This document shows, piece by piece, positions 7,110 to 14,757 of a stretch of 19,849 nt of DNA. The translations under genes and the position numbers were made by a program. The DNA lies in assembly GCA_018335615.1 (NCBI GenBank), contig JAGXRS010000350.1:1-19849 (forward strand). The letters are read 5' to 3'. The stretch's first letter is position 1; every line of letters starts with the position of its first letter. The DNA is from Hydrogenophaga sp. Its GTDB lineage: Bacteria; Pseudomonadota; Gammaproteobacteria; Burkholderiales; Burkholderiaceae_C. The notes below the pieces were generated by a model. It saw only the letters and a program-made list of their open reading frames with translations, ran no database searches and was not told the DNA's origin.

Positions 7110-8207
7110 TCAGGTCAGGCCCGTGTCCACCAGCCGATGCTCCAGCGCGATGAATTCCGCCGACTGCATCTCGCCCAGCCGCGACACCGTGCGCGGGAAC
7201 TCGTGCGACATGGGGCCTTCCACGTAGAGCTCTTCCGGCGGAACGGCGGCCGACATCACCAGCTTGACGCGCCGGTCGTACAGCACGTCGATCAGCCAGG
7301 TGAAACGCCGCGCCTCCGAGGCCTGCCGTACCTGCATCTGCGGCACGTTGGAAAGCAGCACCGTGTGGTACTGCGTGGCAATTTCCAGGTAGTCGTTCTG
7401 TGAACGTGGACCCCCGCACAGCGTGCGGAAGTCGAACCAGATCACGCCACCCGCACGCCGCACCGCCTTGATCTCGCGCGACTCGATTCGCATCACGGGC
7501 TCCTGGTCACCCATCTCGGCCAACTGGGCGAAGGCGGCTTCCATGGCGGCATCAGCCTGCGCGCCCAGCGGGCAGTGGTACAGCTCGATGTGGTTGAGCG
7601 TGCGCTGCCGGTAATCGGTGCCGTTGTCGACGTTGATCACCTCCAGCCGCTGCTTCAGCAGTTCGATGGCCGGGAGGATGCGGTCGCGGTGCAAGCCGTC
7701 GGGGTAGAGGCCATCGGGATGGAAGTTGGAGGTCGTCACGAATCCGACGCCAGCCTTGAACAGTGCGTCCAACAGGCGGTGCAGGATCATCGCGTCGGTC
7801 ACATCGGCCACATGGAACTCGTCGAAGCAGATGAGTTTGTAGCGCCTGGCCATGCGCGCGCCCAGTTCATCAAGCGGATTCACCGTGCCCTGGAGTTCGC
7901 GCAGTTCGCGGTGCACCTCGCGCATGAACTCGTGGAAGTGCAGGCGCGTCTTGCGCTTGATGGGCACCGCATTGAAAAAGCAGTCCATGAGAAAGCTCTT
8001 GCCCCGACCCACCCCGCCGAACATGTAGACCCCGCGGGGAATCTCCGGCTTGATAAAGAGTTTCTTCAAGGCGTTGGAGCGCTTCTGCTTGTAGGCAGCC
8101 CATTCGGTGGCACAGCGCTCCAGCGCGGCAATGGCGCGCTGCTGGGCCGGGTCGGTGGTGTAGCCGCGCTCCTTGAGCGCAGCCTCGTAAGTGGCCTGTA
8201 CGGACAT
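7110..8207 (-). CDS. zapE: Cell division protein ZapE (AFG1-like ATPase)
   Basis: An AFG1/ZapE-type P-loop ATPase; in E. coli ZapE acts at the Z-ring late in division and under low oxygen. The 365 residues contain Walker A GGVGRGKS (64-71) and Walker B LICFDE (125-130), followed by FHVADVTDAM. The sensor-like segment TTSNFHPDGLYPDGLHRDR and the C-terminal FDFRTLCGGPRSQNDY region of the family are present. The chosen ATG (8205-8207, MSVQATYEAAL) has CAGG about 6 bases upstream. The frame stays open to 8303, but that extension crosses the lpdA terminator and does not look like ZapE. It lies downstream of lpdA on the same strand but past that terminator, so it should have its own promoter. Confidence 0.95.
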   Translation of the reverse strand: MSVQATYEAALKERGYTTDPAQQRAIAALERCATEWAAYKQKRSNALKKLFIKPEIPRGVYMFGGVGRGKSFLMDCFFNAVPIKRKTRLHFHEFMREVHRELRELQGTVNPLDELGARMARRYKLICFDEFHVADVTDAMILHRLLDALFKAGVGFVTTSNFHPDGLYPDGLHRDRILPAIELLKQRLEVINVDNGTDYRQRTLNHIELYHCPLGAQADAAMEAAFAQLAEMGDQEPVMRIESREIKAVRRAGGVIWFDFRTLCGGPRSQNDYLEIATQYHTVLLSNVPQMQVRQASEARRFTWLIDVLYDRRVKLVMSAAVPPEELYVEGPMSHEFPRTVSRLGEMQSAEFIALEHRLVDTGLT

Positions 8208-8252
8208 GTGAACCTGTTGACGTCTTGTTTCAGGGCAGCATGCCATACAAGC

Positions 8253-8289
8253 AAAAACCCCGCGGGACCGGTCGTGCCGGGCCGCAGGG
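8253..8289 (-). terminator. Intrinsic terminator of the sucA-odhB-lpdA operon
   Basis: On the minus strand, 51 bases past the lpdA stop, CCCTGCGG pairs with CCGCGGGG (eight pairs, one G-U). An inner CCGG/CCGG pairing closes a small loop, and TTTTT follows at once. This is a textbook rho-independent terminator, separating lpdA from zapE. Confidence 0.85.
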
Positions 8290-8340
8290 TCTGCCCCTTG
8301 CAAAAGGGTGGCTGCTGGCCGCGCCGCAGCGCGGCACGGA

Positions 8341-9780
8341 TCAGAAGTTCAGCGTGCGCTTGTCGACCGCCAGCGCCGCTTCCTTCGTGGCCTCCGACAG
8401 CGACGGGTGCGCATGGCAGATGCGCGCGATGTCTTCGGCACTGGCCTTGAACTCCATCGCCACGACCGCCTCGGCGATCAGCTCGGACGCCATCGGGCCG
8501 ACGATGTGCACGCCCAGGATCTCGTCCGTCTTGGCGTCGGCCAGGAACTTGACCATACCGGTGGTGTCGCCCAGCGCACGCGCACGGCCGTTGGCCAGGA
8601 ACGGGAACGTGCCCGCCTTGTAAGCCACGCCATCGGCCTTGAGCTGCTGCTCGGTGCGGCCGACCCAGGCGATCTCGGGGCTGGTGTAGATGACCCAGGG
8701 AATGGTGTTGAAGTTGACGTGTCCGTGCTGGCCGGCGATGCGCTCGGCCACGGCCACGCCCTCCTCTTCCGCCTTGTGCGCCAGCATGGGGCCGCGCACC
8801 ACGTCGCCCACCGCCCAGACGCCTGGCAGGTTGGTTTTGCAGTCGCCGTCCACGACAATGGCGCCGCGCTCGTCCAACTGCAGACCCACCGCTTCGGCGT
8901 TCAGGCCGATGGTGTTGGGTACGCGGCCGATGGACACGATCAGCTTGTCCGCTTCCAGCGTCACGGCTTCGCCCTTGGCGTTGGTGTAGGCCACGCTGAC
9001 TTGCGTCTCTTTGCCTTTCTTGTCGGTCTTGACCTCGCCCACCTTCACGCCCAGTTCGATCTTCAGGCCCTGCTTGTCAAAAGCCTTCTTGGCTTCCTTG
9101 GCGATCTGCTCGTCCACCGCGCCCAGGAAGGTCGGCAGGCCTTCGAGAATGGTGACGTCAGTACCCAGGCGACGCCACACCGAACCCATCTCCAGTCCGA
9201 TCACGCCCGAGCCGATCAGCACCATCTTCTTGGGCACGGCGCCAATGCGCAGGGCGCCGTCATTGGACAGCACGGTTTCCTCATCGAACGGCACGCCGGG
9301 GAGTGCACGGGCGTTGGAGCCGGTGGCGATGATGACCTGCTTGCCGGTGAGCGTCTCTTCCTTGGCACCGCTGACCTGGACTTCGTAGCCGCCATCCACC
9401 GCCTTGGCGAAAGCGCCACGACCGTGGAAAAACGTGACCTTGTTCTTCTTGAACAGGTACAGAATGCCGTCGTTGTTCTGCTTCACGACCGTGTCTTTGC
9501 GACCGATCATCTTGGCCACGTCCATCGTCACCTGGCCGGTGCTGATGCCGTGGTCTGCGAAGTGATGGTTCGCATGGTCAAAGTGCTCGCTGGACTGCAG
9601 CAGGGCCTTGGACGGGATGCAACCCACATTGGTGCAGGTGCCGCCCGGCGCCGGGCCACCGGCCGCGTTTTTCCATTCGTCGATACACGCGACCTTGAAG
9701 CCCAGCTGGGCAGCACGAATGGCGGCGATGTAGCCGCCGGGGCCGGCGCCGATGACGACGACATCAAATGATTGAGACAT
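8341..9780 (-). CDS. lpdA: Dihydrolipoyl dehydrogenase (E3 of 2-oxoglutarate dehydrogenase)
   Basis: A flavoprotein that reoxidises dihydrolipoyl groups on E2 with NAD+. The 479 residues begin with the FAD-binding VVVIGAGPGGYIAAIRAAQ. The redox disulfide is Cys49/Cys54 in GGTCTNVGCIPSK, the NAD site is VLIGSGVIGLEMG, and the C-terminal dimer interface carries the catalytic His-Glu pair in HAHPSLSE (His458, Glu463). The ATG at 9778-9780 (MSQSFDVVV) is chosen over an in-frame ATG at 9804, because it has GAGAG 6 bases upstream and FAD-domain similarity starts right after it. Being last in the odh operon, it most likely serves OGDH first, though E3 can be shared with other 2-oxoacid complexes. 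Confidence 0.97.
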   Translation of the reverse strand: MSQSFDVVVIGAGPGGYIAAIRAAQLGFKVACIDEWKNAAGGPAPGGTCTNVGCIPSKALLQSSEHFDHANHHFADHGISTGQVTMDVAKMIGRKDTVVKQNNDGILYLFKKNKVTFFHGRGAFAKAVDGGYEVQVSGAKEETLTGKQVIIATGSNARALPGVPFDEETVLSNDGALRIGAVPKKMVLIGSGVIGLEMGSVWRRLGTDVTILEGLPTFLGAVDEQIAKEAKKAFDKQGLKIELGVKVGEVKTDKKGKETQVSVAYTNAKGEAVTLEADKLIVSIGRVPNTIGLNAEAVGLQLDERGAIVVDGDCKTNLPGVWAVGDVVRGPMLAHKAEEEGVAVAERIAGQHGHVNFNTIPWVIYTSPEIAWVGRTEQQLKADGVAYKAGTFPFLANGRARALGDTTGMVKFLADAKTDEILGVHIVGPMASELIAEAVVAMEFKASAEDIARICHAHPSLSEATKEAALAVDKRTLNF

Positions 9781-9807
9781 GTTGAAACTCTCGGGTTGCT
9801 GCACGCC

Positions 9808-10128
9808 TCACTCGGCGGGCACAAAAATCCAGAGCAGGATGTAGAGCACCAGGCCCGTACCTCCTGCGAAAAACAGCACGGCCAGCAGCAGGCGCCAGGC
9901 CCAGGCGTCCAGGCCGGTGGCGTTGGCCAGCCCACCGCACACACCGGCCAGCCATTTGTCCGTGCGCGATCGGCGCAAACGGTTGATCGACTGCGCCCAG
10001 GTGGGCGACACCACGGGCACCGCACCCGTCCCCAGCAGGCGGGCCTTGGCCCGTTCAAACTCATCTGTGGTCAGGCTGCCGCGCTCACGCAGCTGCTCCA
10101 GCTTCAAGAGTTCATCTGCCAGCGACAT
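9808..10128 (-). CDS. Small SHOCT + PspC domain membrane protein in the odh operon
   Basis: A 106-residue protein of unknown function lying between odhB and lpdA. Residues about 3-30 (DELLKLEQLRERGSLTTDEF) look like a SHOCT motif, a short oligomerisation helix pair with the L..G.LT..EF pattern. Residues about 53-106 match a PspC domain: DKWLAGVCGGLANATGLD, then a membrane segment ending LYILLWIFVPAE. PspC proteins sit in the inner membrane and are linked to envelope stress; SHOCT is usually terminal on membrane or stress proteins. The ATG at 10128 has AAGGG 8 bases upstream; a GTG at 10137 is the alternative. It is 19 bp from odhB and 27 bp from lpdA, so it should be co-transcribed. There is no evidence that it takes part in catalysis. 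Confidence 0.88.
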   Translation of the reverse strand: MSLADELLKLEQLRERGSLTTDEFERAKARLLGTGAVPVVSPTWAQSINRLRRSRTDKWLAGVCGGLANATGLDAWAWRLLLAVLFFAGGTGLVLYILLWIFVPAE

Positions 10129-10147
10129 GGTGCGCACCCTTGTGGCT

Positions 10148-11413
10148 TCAGATGTCGAACAACAGGCGGGCCGGATCTTCCAGCGCTTCCTTCATTGCCA
10201 CCAGGCCCAGCACGGCTTCGCGGCCGTCGATGATGCGGTGGTCGTAGGACATGGCGAAGTAGTTCATCGGGCGCACCACGACCTGGCCGTTTTCCACCAT
10301 CGCACGGTCCTTGGTGGCGTGCACGCCCAGGATGGCCGACTGGGGCGGGTTGATGATCGGGGTGGACATCATCGAACCGAAGGTGCCGCCATTGGAAATG
10401 GAGAAGGTGCCACCGGTCATGTCGTCGATGCTCAGCTTGCCTTCCTTGGCTTTCTGGCCGAATTCGGCAATCTTCTTCTCGATGTCCGCGAAGCTCATCT
10501 GGTCGGCGTTGCGCAGGATCGGCACCACCAGGCCACGCGGCGAACCCACGGCGATGCCGATGTCGAAGTAGCCGTGGTAGACGATGTCGTTGCCGTCCAC
10601 CGATGCGTTGAGCACCGGGAACTTCTTCAGGGCATGCACGGCGGCCTTGACGAAGAAGCTCATGAAGCCCAGCTTCACGCCGTGCTCCTTCTCGAAACGC
10701 TCCTGCATGCGTTTGCGCATGTCCATGACCGGGGCCATGTTGATTTCGTTGAAGGTGGTCAGGATGGCGTTGGTCGACTGCGATTGCAGCAGGCGCTCGG
10801 CGACGCGGGCGCGCAGACGCGTCATCGGCACGCGCTCTTCAGGGCGGTCGCCCAGATCAGGAGCGACCACCGCCACCTGCGGCAGCACCTTGGTTGGCGC
10901 CCCGGTGGGAATGGCCACGGGCGCAGGTGCTGCGACCTTGGGCGCCGCGGCAGCGGCGAGCACGTCGCCCTTGGTCACGCGACCGTCCTTGCCCGTGCCA
11001 CCGACGGAGCCCGGCGCCATGCCGTTGTCGGCCATGAGCTTGGCCGCAGCGGGCATGGCCACGCCAGCCTTGGACTGCGAAGCCGGCGCAGCGGCTGTGG
11101 CAGGAGCAGGTGTCGATGCGGGGGCTGCCGGGGCCGGTGCTGCGGCCGCGGGCGCGCTCGCGCCTGCCACGGCTTCGGTGTCGATGCGGGCGATCAGTTG
11201 CTCGGCCGCCACCGTGGCGCCGTCGGCCTGGATGATTTCGACCAGCACGCCGCTGGACGGCGCGGGGCATTCCAGCACGACTTTGTCGGTCTCGATCTCG
11301 ATCAGCGTTTCATCGGCCGTGACGGCGTCGCCGACTTTTTTCTTCCACTGCAGCAGTGTGGCCTCGGCCACGGATTCGGAGAGCTGCGGAACTTTGACTT
11401 CTACGATTGCCAT
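10148..11413 (-). CDS. odhB: Dihydrolipoyllysine-residue succinyltransferase, E2 of 2-oxoglutarate dehydrogenase
   Basis: The E2 core of the OGDH complex, moving the succinyl group from lipoate to CoA in the TCA cycle. The 421 residues have one lipoyl domain (1 to about 78, lipoyl Lys44 in ETDKVVLE), then an Ala/Pro linker (about 82-115). The peripheral-subunit-binding domain follows (about 117-153, AAAKLMADNGM...DGRVTKGDV), then a second Ala/Pro linker. The catalytic domain runs from about 193 to the end, with His392 and Asp396 in SYDHRIIDGREA. The ATG at 11411-11413 is chosen over an in-frame upstream start because the lipoyl domain (MAIVEVKVPQLSESV) starts there. It is 81 bp downstream of sucA, and a possible hairpin sits in that gap. 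Its single lipoyl domain is typical of OGDH E2. Confidence 0.97.
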   Translation of the reverse strand: MAIVEVKVPQLSESVAEATLLQWKKKVGDAVTADETLIEIETDKVVLECPAPSSGVLVEIIQADGATVAAEQLIARIDTEAVAGASAPAAAAPAPAAPASTPAPATAAAPASQSKAGVAMPAAAKLMADNGMAPGSVGGTGKDGRVTKGDVLAAAAAPKVAAPAPVAIPTGAPTKVLPQVAVVAPDLGDRPEERVPMTRLRARVAERLLQSQSTNAILTTFNEINMAPVMDMRKRMQERFEKEHGVKLGFMSFFVKAAVHALKKFPVLNASVDGNDIVYHGYFDIGIAVGSPRGLVVPILRNADQMSFADIEKKIAEFGQKAKEGKLSIDDMTGGTFSISNGGTFGSMMSTPIINPPQSAILGVHATKDRAMVENGQVVVRPMNYFAMSYDHRIIDGREAVLGLVAMKEALEDPARLLFDI

Positions 11414-11447
11414 GTGTCTTCTACCTTGATTTTTTTGCGAGGAGACA

Positions 11448-11486
11448 GGGGGCGGACTTGGTTTCAGCGAACCGCCGCACACCCCC
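11448..11486 (-). other. Possible intercistronic hairpin between sucA and odhB
   Basis: In the 81-bp sucA-odhB gap the transcript can pair GGCGG with CCGCC over a 16-base loop, and flanking GGGGG with CCC across a bulge. An A-rich stretch and the odhB ribosome site follow. There is no U-run, so it is not a standard terminator. It could affect mRNA processing or E1:E2 expression balance. Judged by eye only, with no folding energy computed. Confidence 0.3.
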
Positions 11487-11494
11487 GTCGGGCC

Positions 11495-14386
11495 TTACTT
11501 CGTGAGGATGAAACCCTTGAGCTTGCTGAACGCGGCTTCGATCAGGTTCTTCTGCTGCTCCTGGTGCAGGTGGGCGTAACCCACCGCTGGGGAGGCAGAA
11601 GCCGCACGACCGGCGTAGCCCAGCTTCTGTCCATCGAGCATGTTCTCGTGGATGTAGTGCTGCACGAAGAACCAGGCGCCCTGGTTCTGCGGCTCGTCCT
11701 GGCACCACACGATGTCAGTGGCGTTGGGGTACTTCTTCAGCTCGGCTCCGAACACCTTGTGGGGGAATGGGTAGAGCTGCTCGACGCGCACGATGGCGAC
11801 GTCGTCGGCCTCTTTCTCCTCGCGCTTCTTGACCAGGTCGTAGTAGACCTTGCCCGAGCAGCAAATGACGCGCTTGACCTTGTCGGCGTTCTTGATGACC
11901 GCGGGATTGCTCTCGGGGATCACGGTCTGGAAGCTGCCCTTGGTGAACTCGGTCAGCGGTGAGGTCGCGTCCTTGTTGCGCAGCAGCGACTTCGGCGTGA
12001 AGATGATCAGCGGCTTGCGCAGGTTGCGCACCATCTGGCGGCGCAGGATGTGGAAAATCTGGCTGGCCGTGGTGGGCTGCACGATCTGCATGTTGGTATC
12101 GGCCGCCAGCTGCATGAAGCGCTCCAGGCGGGCCGAGCTGTGCTCGGGGCCCTGGCCTTCGTAGCCGTGCGGCAGCATCAGCGTGATGCCGTTGACGCGG
12201 CCCCACTTCACCTCACCGGAAGCGATGAACTGGTCGATCACCACCTGCGCGCCGTTGGCGAAGTCGCCGAACTGGGCTTCCCAGATCACCAGCGTGTTCG
12301 GATCGTTCGACGCATAGCCGTATTCGAACGCCAGCACCGCCTCTTCCGAGAGGATGGAGTCGATGACCACAAACGGCGCCTGGTTGTCGGCCACGTTCTG
12401 CAGCGGCGTGTAGGTGCCCTCGTTCCACTTCTCGCGGTTCTGGTCGTGGATGACGGCATGGCGGTGCGTGAAGGTGCCACGGCCGCAGTCTTCGCCCGAC
12501 AGACGCACCGGGTAGCCGCTGGCGACCAGCGAAGCGAAGGCCATGTGCTCGCCCATGCCCCAGTCCACCGGGATGTCGCCACGGCCCATGGCGGCGCGAT
12601 CCGCATAGACCTTCTTCACCAGCTGGTGCGGGGCCACGCTGTCGGGGATCGTCGTGAGACGCTCCGAGAGGCGCTTCCACTCGGCCATGGGAATCGCCGT
12701 CTCGCCCGCGTCGGTCCACTTCTTGCCGAGGAAGGGCGACCAGTCGACCGCGTACTTGCTCTTGAAGTTGGTCAGCACCGGGTCCACCGTGTGGCGACCG
12801 GCATCCAGCGCGGCGCGGTAGGCCTTGGCCATGTCGTCGCCCAGCGTGTCGCCCAGGCCCTGCGCGGCCAGCTTGTCGGCGTACAGCTTGCGCGTGCCGG
12901 GGTGCTGGGCGATCTTCTTGTACATCAGCGGCTGGGTCAGGCTCGGGGTGTCCTGCTCGTTGTGGCCCAGCTTGCGGAAACAGATGATGTCCACGACCAC
13001 GTCCTTGCGGAAGGTCATGCGGTATTCCAGCGCCAGCTGCATGCACAGCACCACGGCTTCGGGGTCGTCACCGTTGACGTGCAACACGGGCGACTCGACG
13101 CCCTTGACGATGTCGGTGCAGTACAGCGTGGAGCGCAGGTCGCGCGGGTCGGAAGTGGTGAAACCGATCTGGTTGTTGATGATCAGGTGCACCGTGCCGC
13201 CCGTGGTGTAGCCACGCGTGGCGGCCAGCGCCAGGGTTTCCTGGTTCACGCCCTGGCCGGCAAAGGCGGCGTCGCCGTGCACCAGCACCGGCAGCACCTG
13301 CTTGCCCTGCGTGTCGCCACGGCGGTCCATGCGGGCGCGCACCGAGCCTTCGACCACCGGGTTCACGATTTCCAGGTGGGACGGGTTGAACGCCAGCGAC
13401 AGGTGAACGGCGCCACCGGGGGTGGCCACGTCGGAGCTGAAGCCTTGGTGGTACTTCACGTCACCGGCGGGCAGGTCTTCAGGGGCCGTGTGATCGAATT
13501 CGGCAAACAGGTCCTTGGGCATCTTGCCCAGGGTGTTGACCAGCACGTTCAGGCGGCCGCGGTGGGCCATGCCGATCACGATTTCCTGCACGCCTTGCGC
13601 GCCGGCCTGCTGGATCACCTCGTCCATGGCGGCGATGAAACTCTCGCCACCTTCGAGCGAGAAGCGCTTCTGGCCAACGTACTTCGTGTGCAGGAAGCGC
13701 TCAAGGCCTTCGGCCGCGGTCAGGCGGTCGAGGATGTGCTTTTTCTTCTCGGCGTTGAAGGCCGGCTTGCTGCGGATGGATTCCAGCTTTTCCTGCCACC
13801 AGCGCTTCTGCGTCTGGTCGCTGATGTACATGTACTCGGCGCCGATGCTGCTGCAGTAGGTCTCGCGCAGGGCGTTCAGCAAGTCGCGCAGCGACATCAC
13901 TTCTTTGCCGAAGAACGTGTTGCTGGTGTTGAAGACGGTTTCGAAATCGGCGTCGGAAAAACCGTAGAAGGCCGGATCGAGTTCGGGAATGTGCTCGCGC
14001 TCGGTGCGCTTGAGGGGGTCGAGGTCGGCCCAGCGGGAACCGACGTTGCGGTAAGCGGCGATCAGCTGCTGAACGGCGACGCGCTTGCGGCCCAGGTCGG
14101 AGTCGGCGCCGGCTGCGATGACCACCTTGGTGCCACCCTGCTTGGCGCGCTCGGCAAAGGCATTGATGACGGGCTGGTGCGGCACGTCGCGGGCATCGGT
14201 GCCGTCGACAGCAGGCACGTGCTGGAGTGCGTCAAAGTACGTGCGCCAGTTGTCTGGCACGCTACCGGGGTTCTCCAGGTAGTTCTCGTACATCTCTTCC
14301 ACATACGGGGCATTGCCGCCGAACAGGTAGGAGTTGCCTTTGTAGGCAACATAGACGTTGCCCCCATTTGCTTGGGTATTGCTCAT
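11495..14386 (-). CDS. sucA: 2-Oxoglutarate dehydrogenase E1 component
   Basis: The thiamine-diphosphate E1o subunit that decarboxylates 2-oxoglutarate and succinylates lipoate on E2, a TCA cycle step. The 963 residues match the family. The N-terminal E2-binding segment has YLFGGNAPYVEEMYENYLEN (20-39). Catalytic motifs are IGMAHRGRLNVLVNTLGK (271-288), the ThDP/Mg site HGDAAFAGQG (370-379) and INNQIGFTT (403-411). C-terminal segments include GYEGQGPEHSSARLERF and WCQDEPQNQGAW. The start is ATG 14384-14386 with a GGAGG-like site about 11 bases upstream. It is the first gene of the operon with odhB, the SHOCT-PspC gene and lpdA. A Crp/Fnr regulator is divergent from it across 371 bp. Confidence 0.98.
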   Translation of the reverse strand: MSNTQANGGNVYVAYKGNSYLFGGNAPYVEEMYENYLENPGSVPDNWRTYFDALQHVPAVDGTDARDVPHQPVINAFAERAKQGGTKVVIAAGADSDLGRKRVAVQQLIAAYRNVGSRWADLDPLKRTEREHIPELDPAFYGFSDADFETVFNTSNTFFGKEVMSLRDLLNALRETYCSSIGAEYMYISDQTQKRWWQEKLESIRSKPAFNAEKKKHILDRLTAAEGLERFLHTKYVGQKRFSLEGGESFIAAMDEVIQQAGAQGVQEIVIGMAHRGRLNVLVNTLGKMPKDLFAEFDHTAPEDLPAGDVKYHQGFSSDVATPGGAVHLSLAFNPSHLEIVNPVVEGSVRARMDRRGDTQGKQVLPVLVHGDAAFAGQGVNQETLALAATRGYTTGGTVHLIINNQIGFTTSDPRDLRSTLYCTDIVKGVESPVLHVNGDDPEAVVLCMQLALEYRMTFRKDVVVDIICFRKLGHNEQDTPSLTQPLMYKKIAQHPGTRKLYADKLAAQGLGDTLGDDMAKAYRAALDAGRHTVDPVLTNFKSKYAVDWSPFLGKKWTDAGETAIPMAEWKRLSERLTTIPDSVAPHQLVKKVYADRAAMGRGDIPVDWGMGEHMAFASLVASGYPVRLSGEDCGRGTFTHRHAVIHDQNREKWNEGTYTPLQNVADNQAPFVVIDSILSEEAVLAFEYGYASNDPNTLVIWEAQFGDFANGAQVVIDQFIASGEVKWGRVNGITLMLPHGYEGQGPEHSSARLERFMQLAADTNMQIVQPTTASQIFHILRRQMVRNLRKPLIIFTPKSLLRNKDATSPLTEFTKGSFQTVIPESNPAVIKNADKVKRVICCSGKVYYDLVKKREEKEADDVAIVRVEQLYPFPHKVFGAELKKYPNATDIVWCQDEPQNQGAWFFVQHYIHENMLDGQKLGYAGRAASASPAVGYAHLHQEQQKNLIEAAFSKLKGFILTK

Positions 14387-14508
14387 AAATCCGCTGACCT
14401 CCGTCTCCCTTTGGGAAACATTAGCTGGTTAGAAAAACCTTCCGCGACACGGCTGAACCGTTAGGCGGATGCGACAGTGACTGTGGAAGGGCCTGACTGC
14501 AGCTGGCG

Positions 14509-14539
14509 ATTGTGCCATTGCCACACCGGAAAGTGTAAA
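14509..14539 (-). promoter_or_regulatory. Candidate promoter of the sucA operon
   Basis: On the minus strand TTTACA (14534-14539, 5 of 6 to the -35 consensus) is followed after 19 bp by CACAAT (14509-14514, 4 of 6 to TATAAT). The spacer is longer than ideal, which would fit a weak or activator-dependent promoter. The sucA ATG is about 120 bases downstream. Confidence 0.3.
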
Positions 14540-14672
14540 AAGATAGGCTTCAGGGGTGCGCCGAGACGGAATTGGCGATGAAGTGTTGCGCGCCAGCCAA
14601 GTGACCCCATGCGCGACCCGGAATCACATCGGTATCGCCACACCGGTGGGTCCAGGCGGCGGCCACCATGCA

Positions 14673-14688
14673 CTGTCAATGTTGACAG
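14673..14688. repeat. Perfect inverted repeat CTGTCAA-TG-TTGACAG, candidate operator
   Basis: Seven-base arms are perfectly complementary around a 2-base centre, 69 bp before the Crp/Fnr start. Each arm contains TTGACA on opposite strands, so it could also hold outward-facing -35 boxes, but no good -10 follows at 16-18 bp on either side. A dimeric regulator site is the simplest reading. Confidence 0.5.
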
Positions 14689-14757
14689 GGTGAGGCGATA
14701 AGTTTTCTTTTTTTCAGGCGAGACTGGGCCAACGCCACACAGGAAAGAGGAAGAGCC

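Larger units (their letters stand above)
14387..14757. promoter_or_regulatory. Divergent control region between sucA and the Crp/Fnr gene
   Basis: The 371 bp hold no gene that I can support. Landmarks are a candidate sucA promoter (14509-14539), a TGTG/CACA element overlapping it, a perfect 7+2+7 inverted repeat (14673-14688) and three CCACACCGG-like copies (14521, 14638, 14735, the last with A for C). A T-rich tract at 14703-14714 and the AGGAAGAG ribosome site of the plus-strand gene follow. The length and the number of symmetric elements suggest regulated expression of sucA, the regulator, or both. Confidence 0.6.

Noticed and set aside
8208..8303. N-terminal extension of zapE to an upstream start
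   Set aside because: The extra codons cross the strong lpdA terminator and do not resemble ZapE. The ATG at 8207 has a ribosome site and the family-like N-terminus.
8308..9771. 487-codon plus-strand open frame opposite lpdA
   Set aside because: Exact mirror of lpdA with composition typical of antisense frames in GC-rich genomes.
12050..14464. 804-codon plus-strand open frame opposite sucA
   Set aside because: sucA on the minus strand explains this DNA fully. The antisense product is a His/Gln/Val-rich shadow with no domain.
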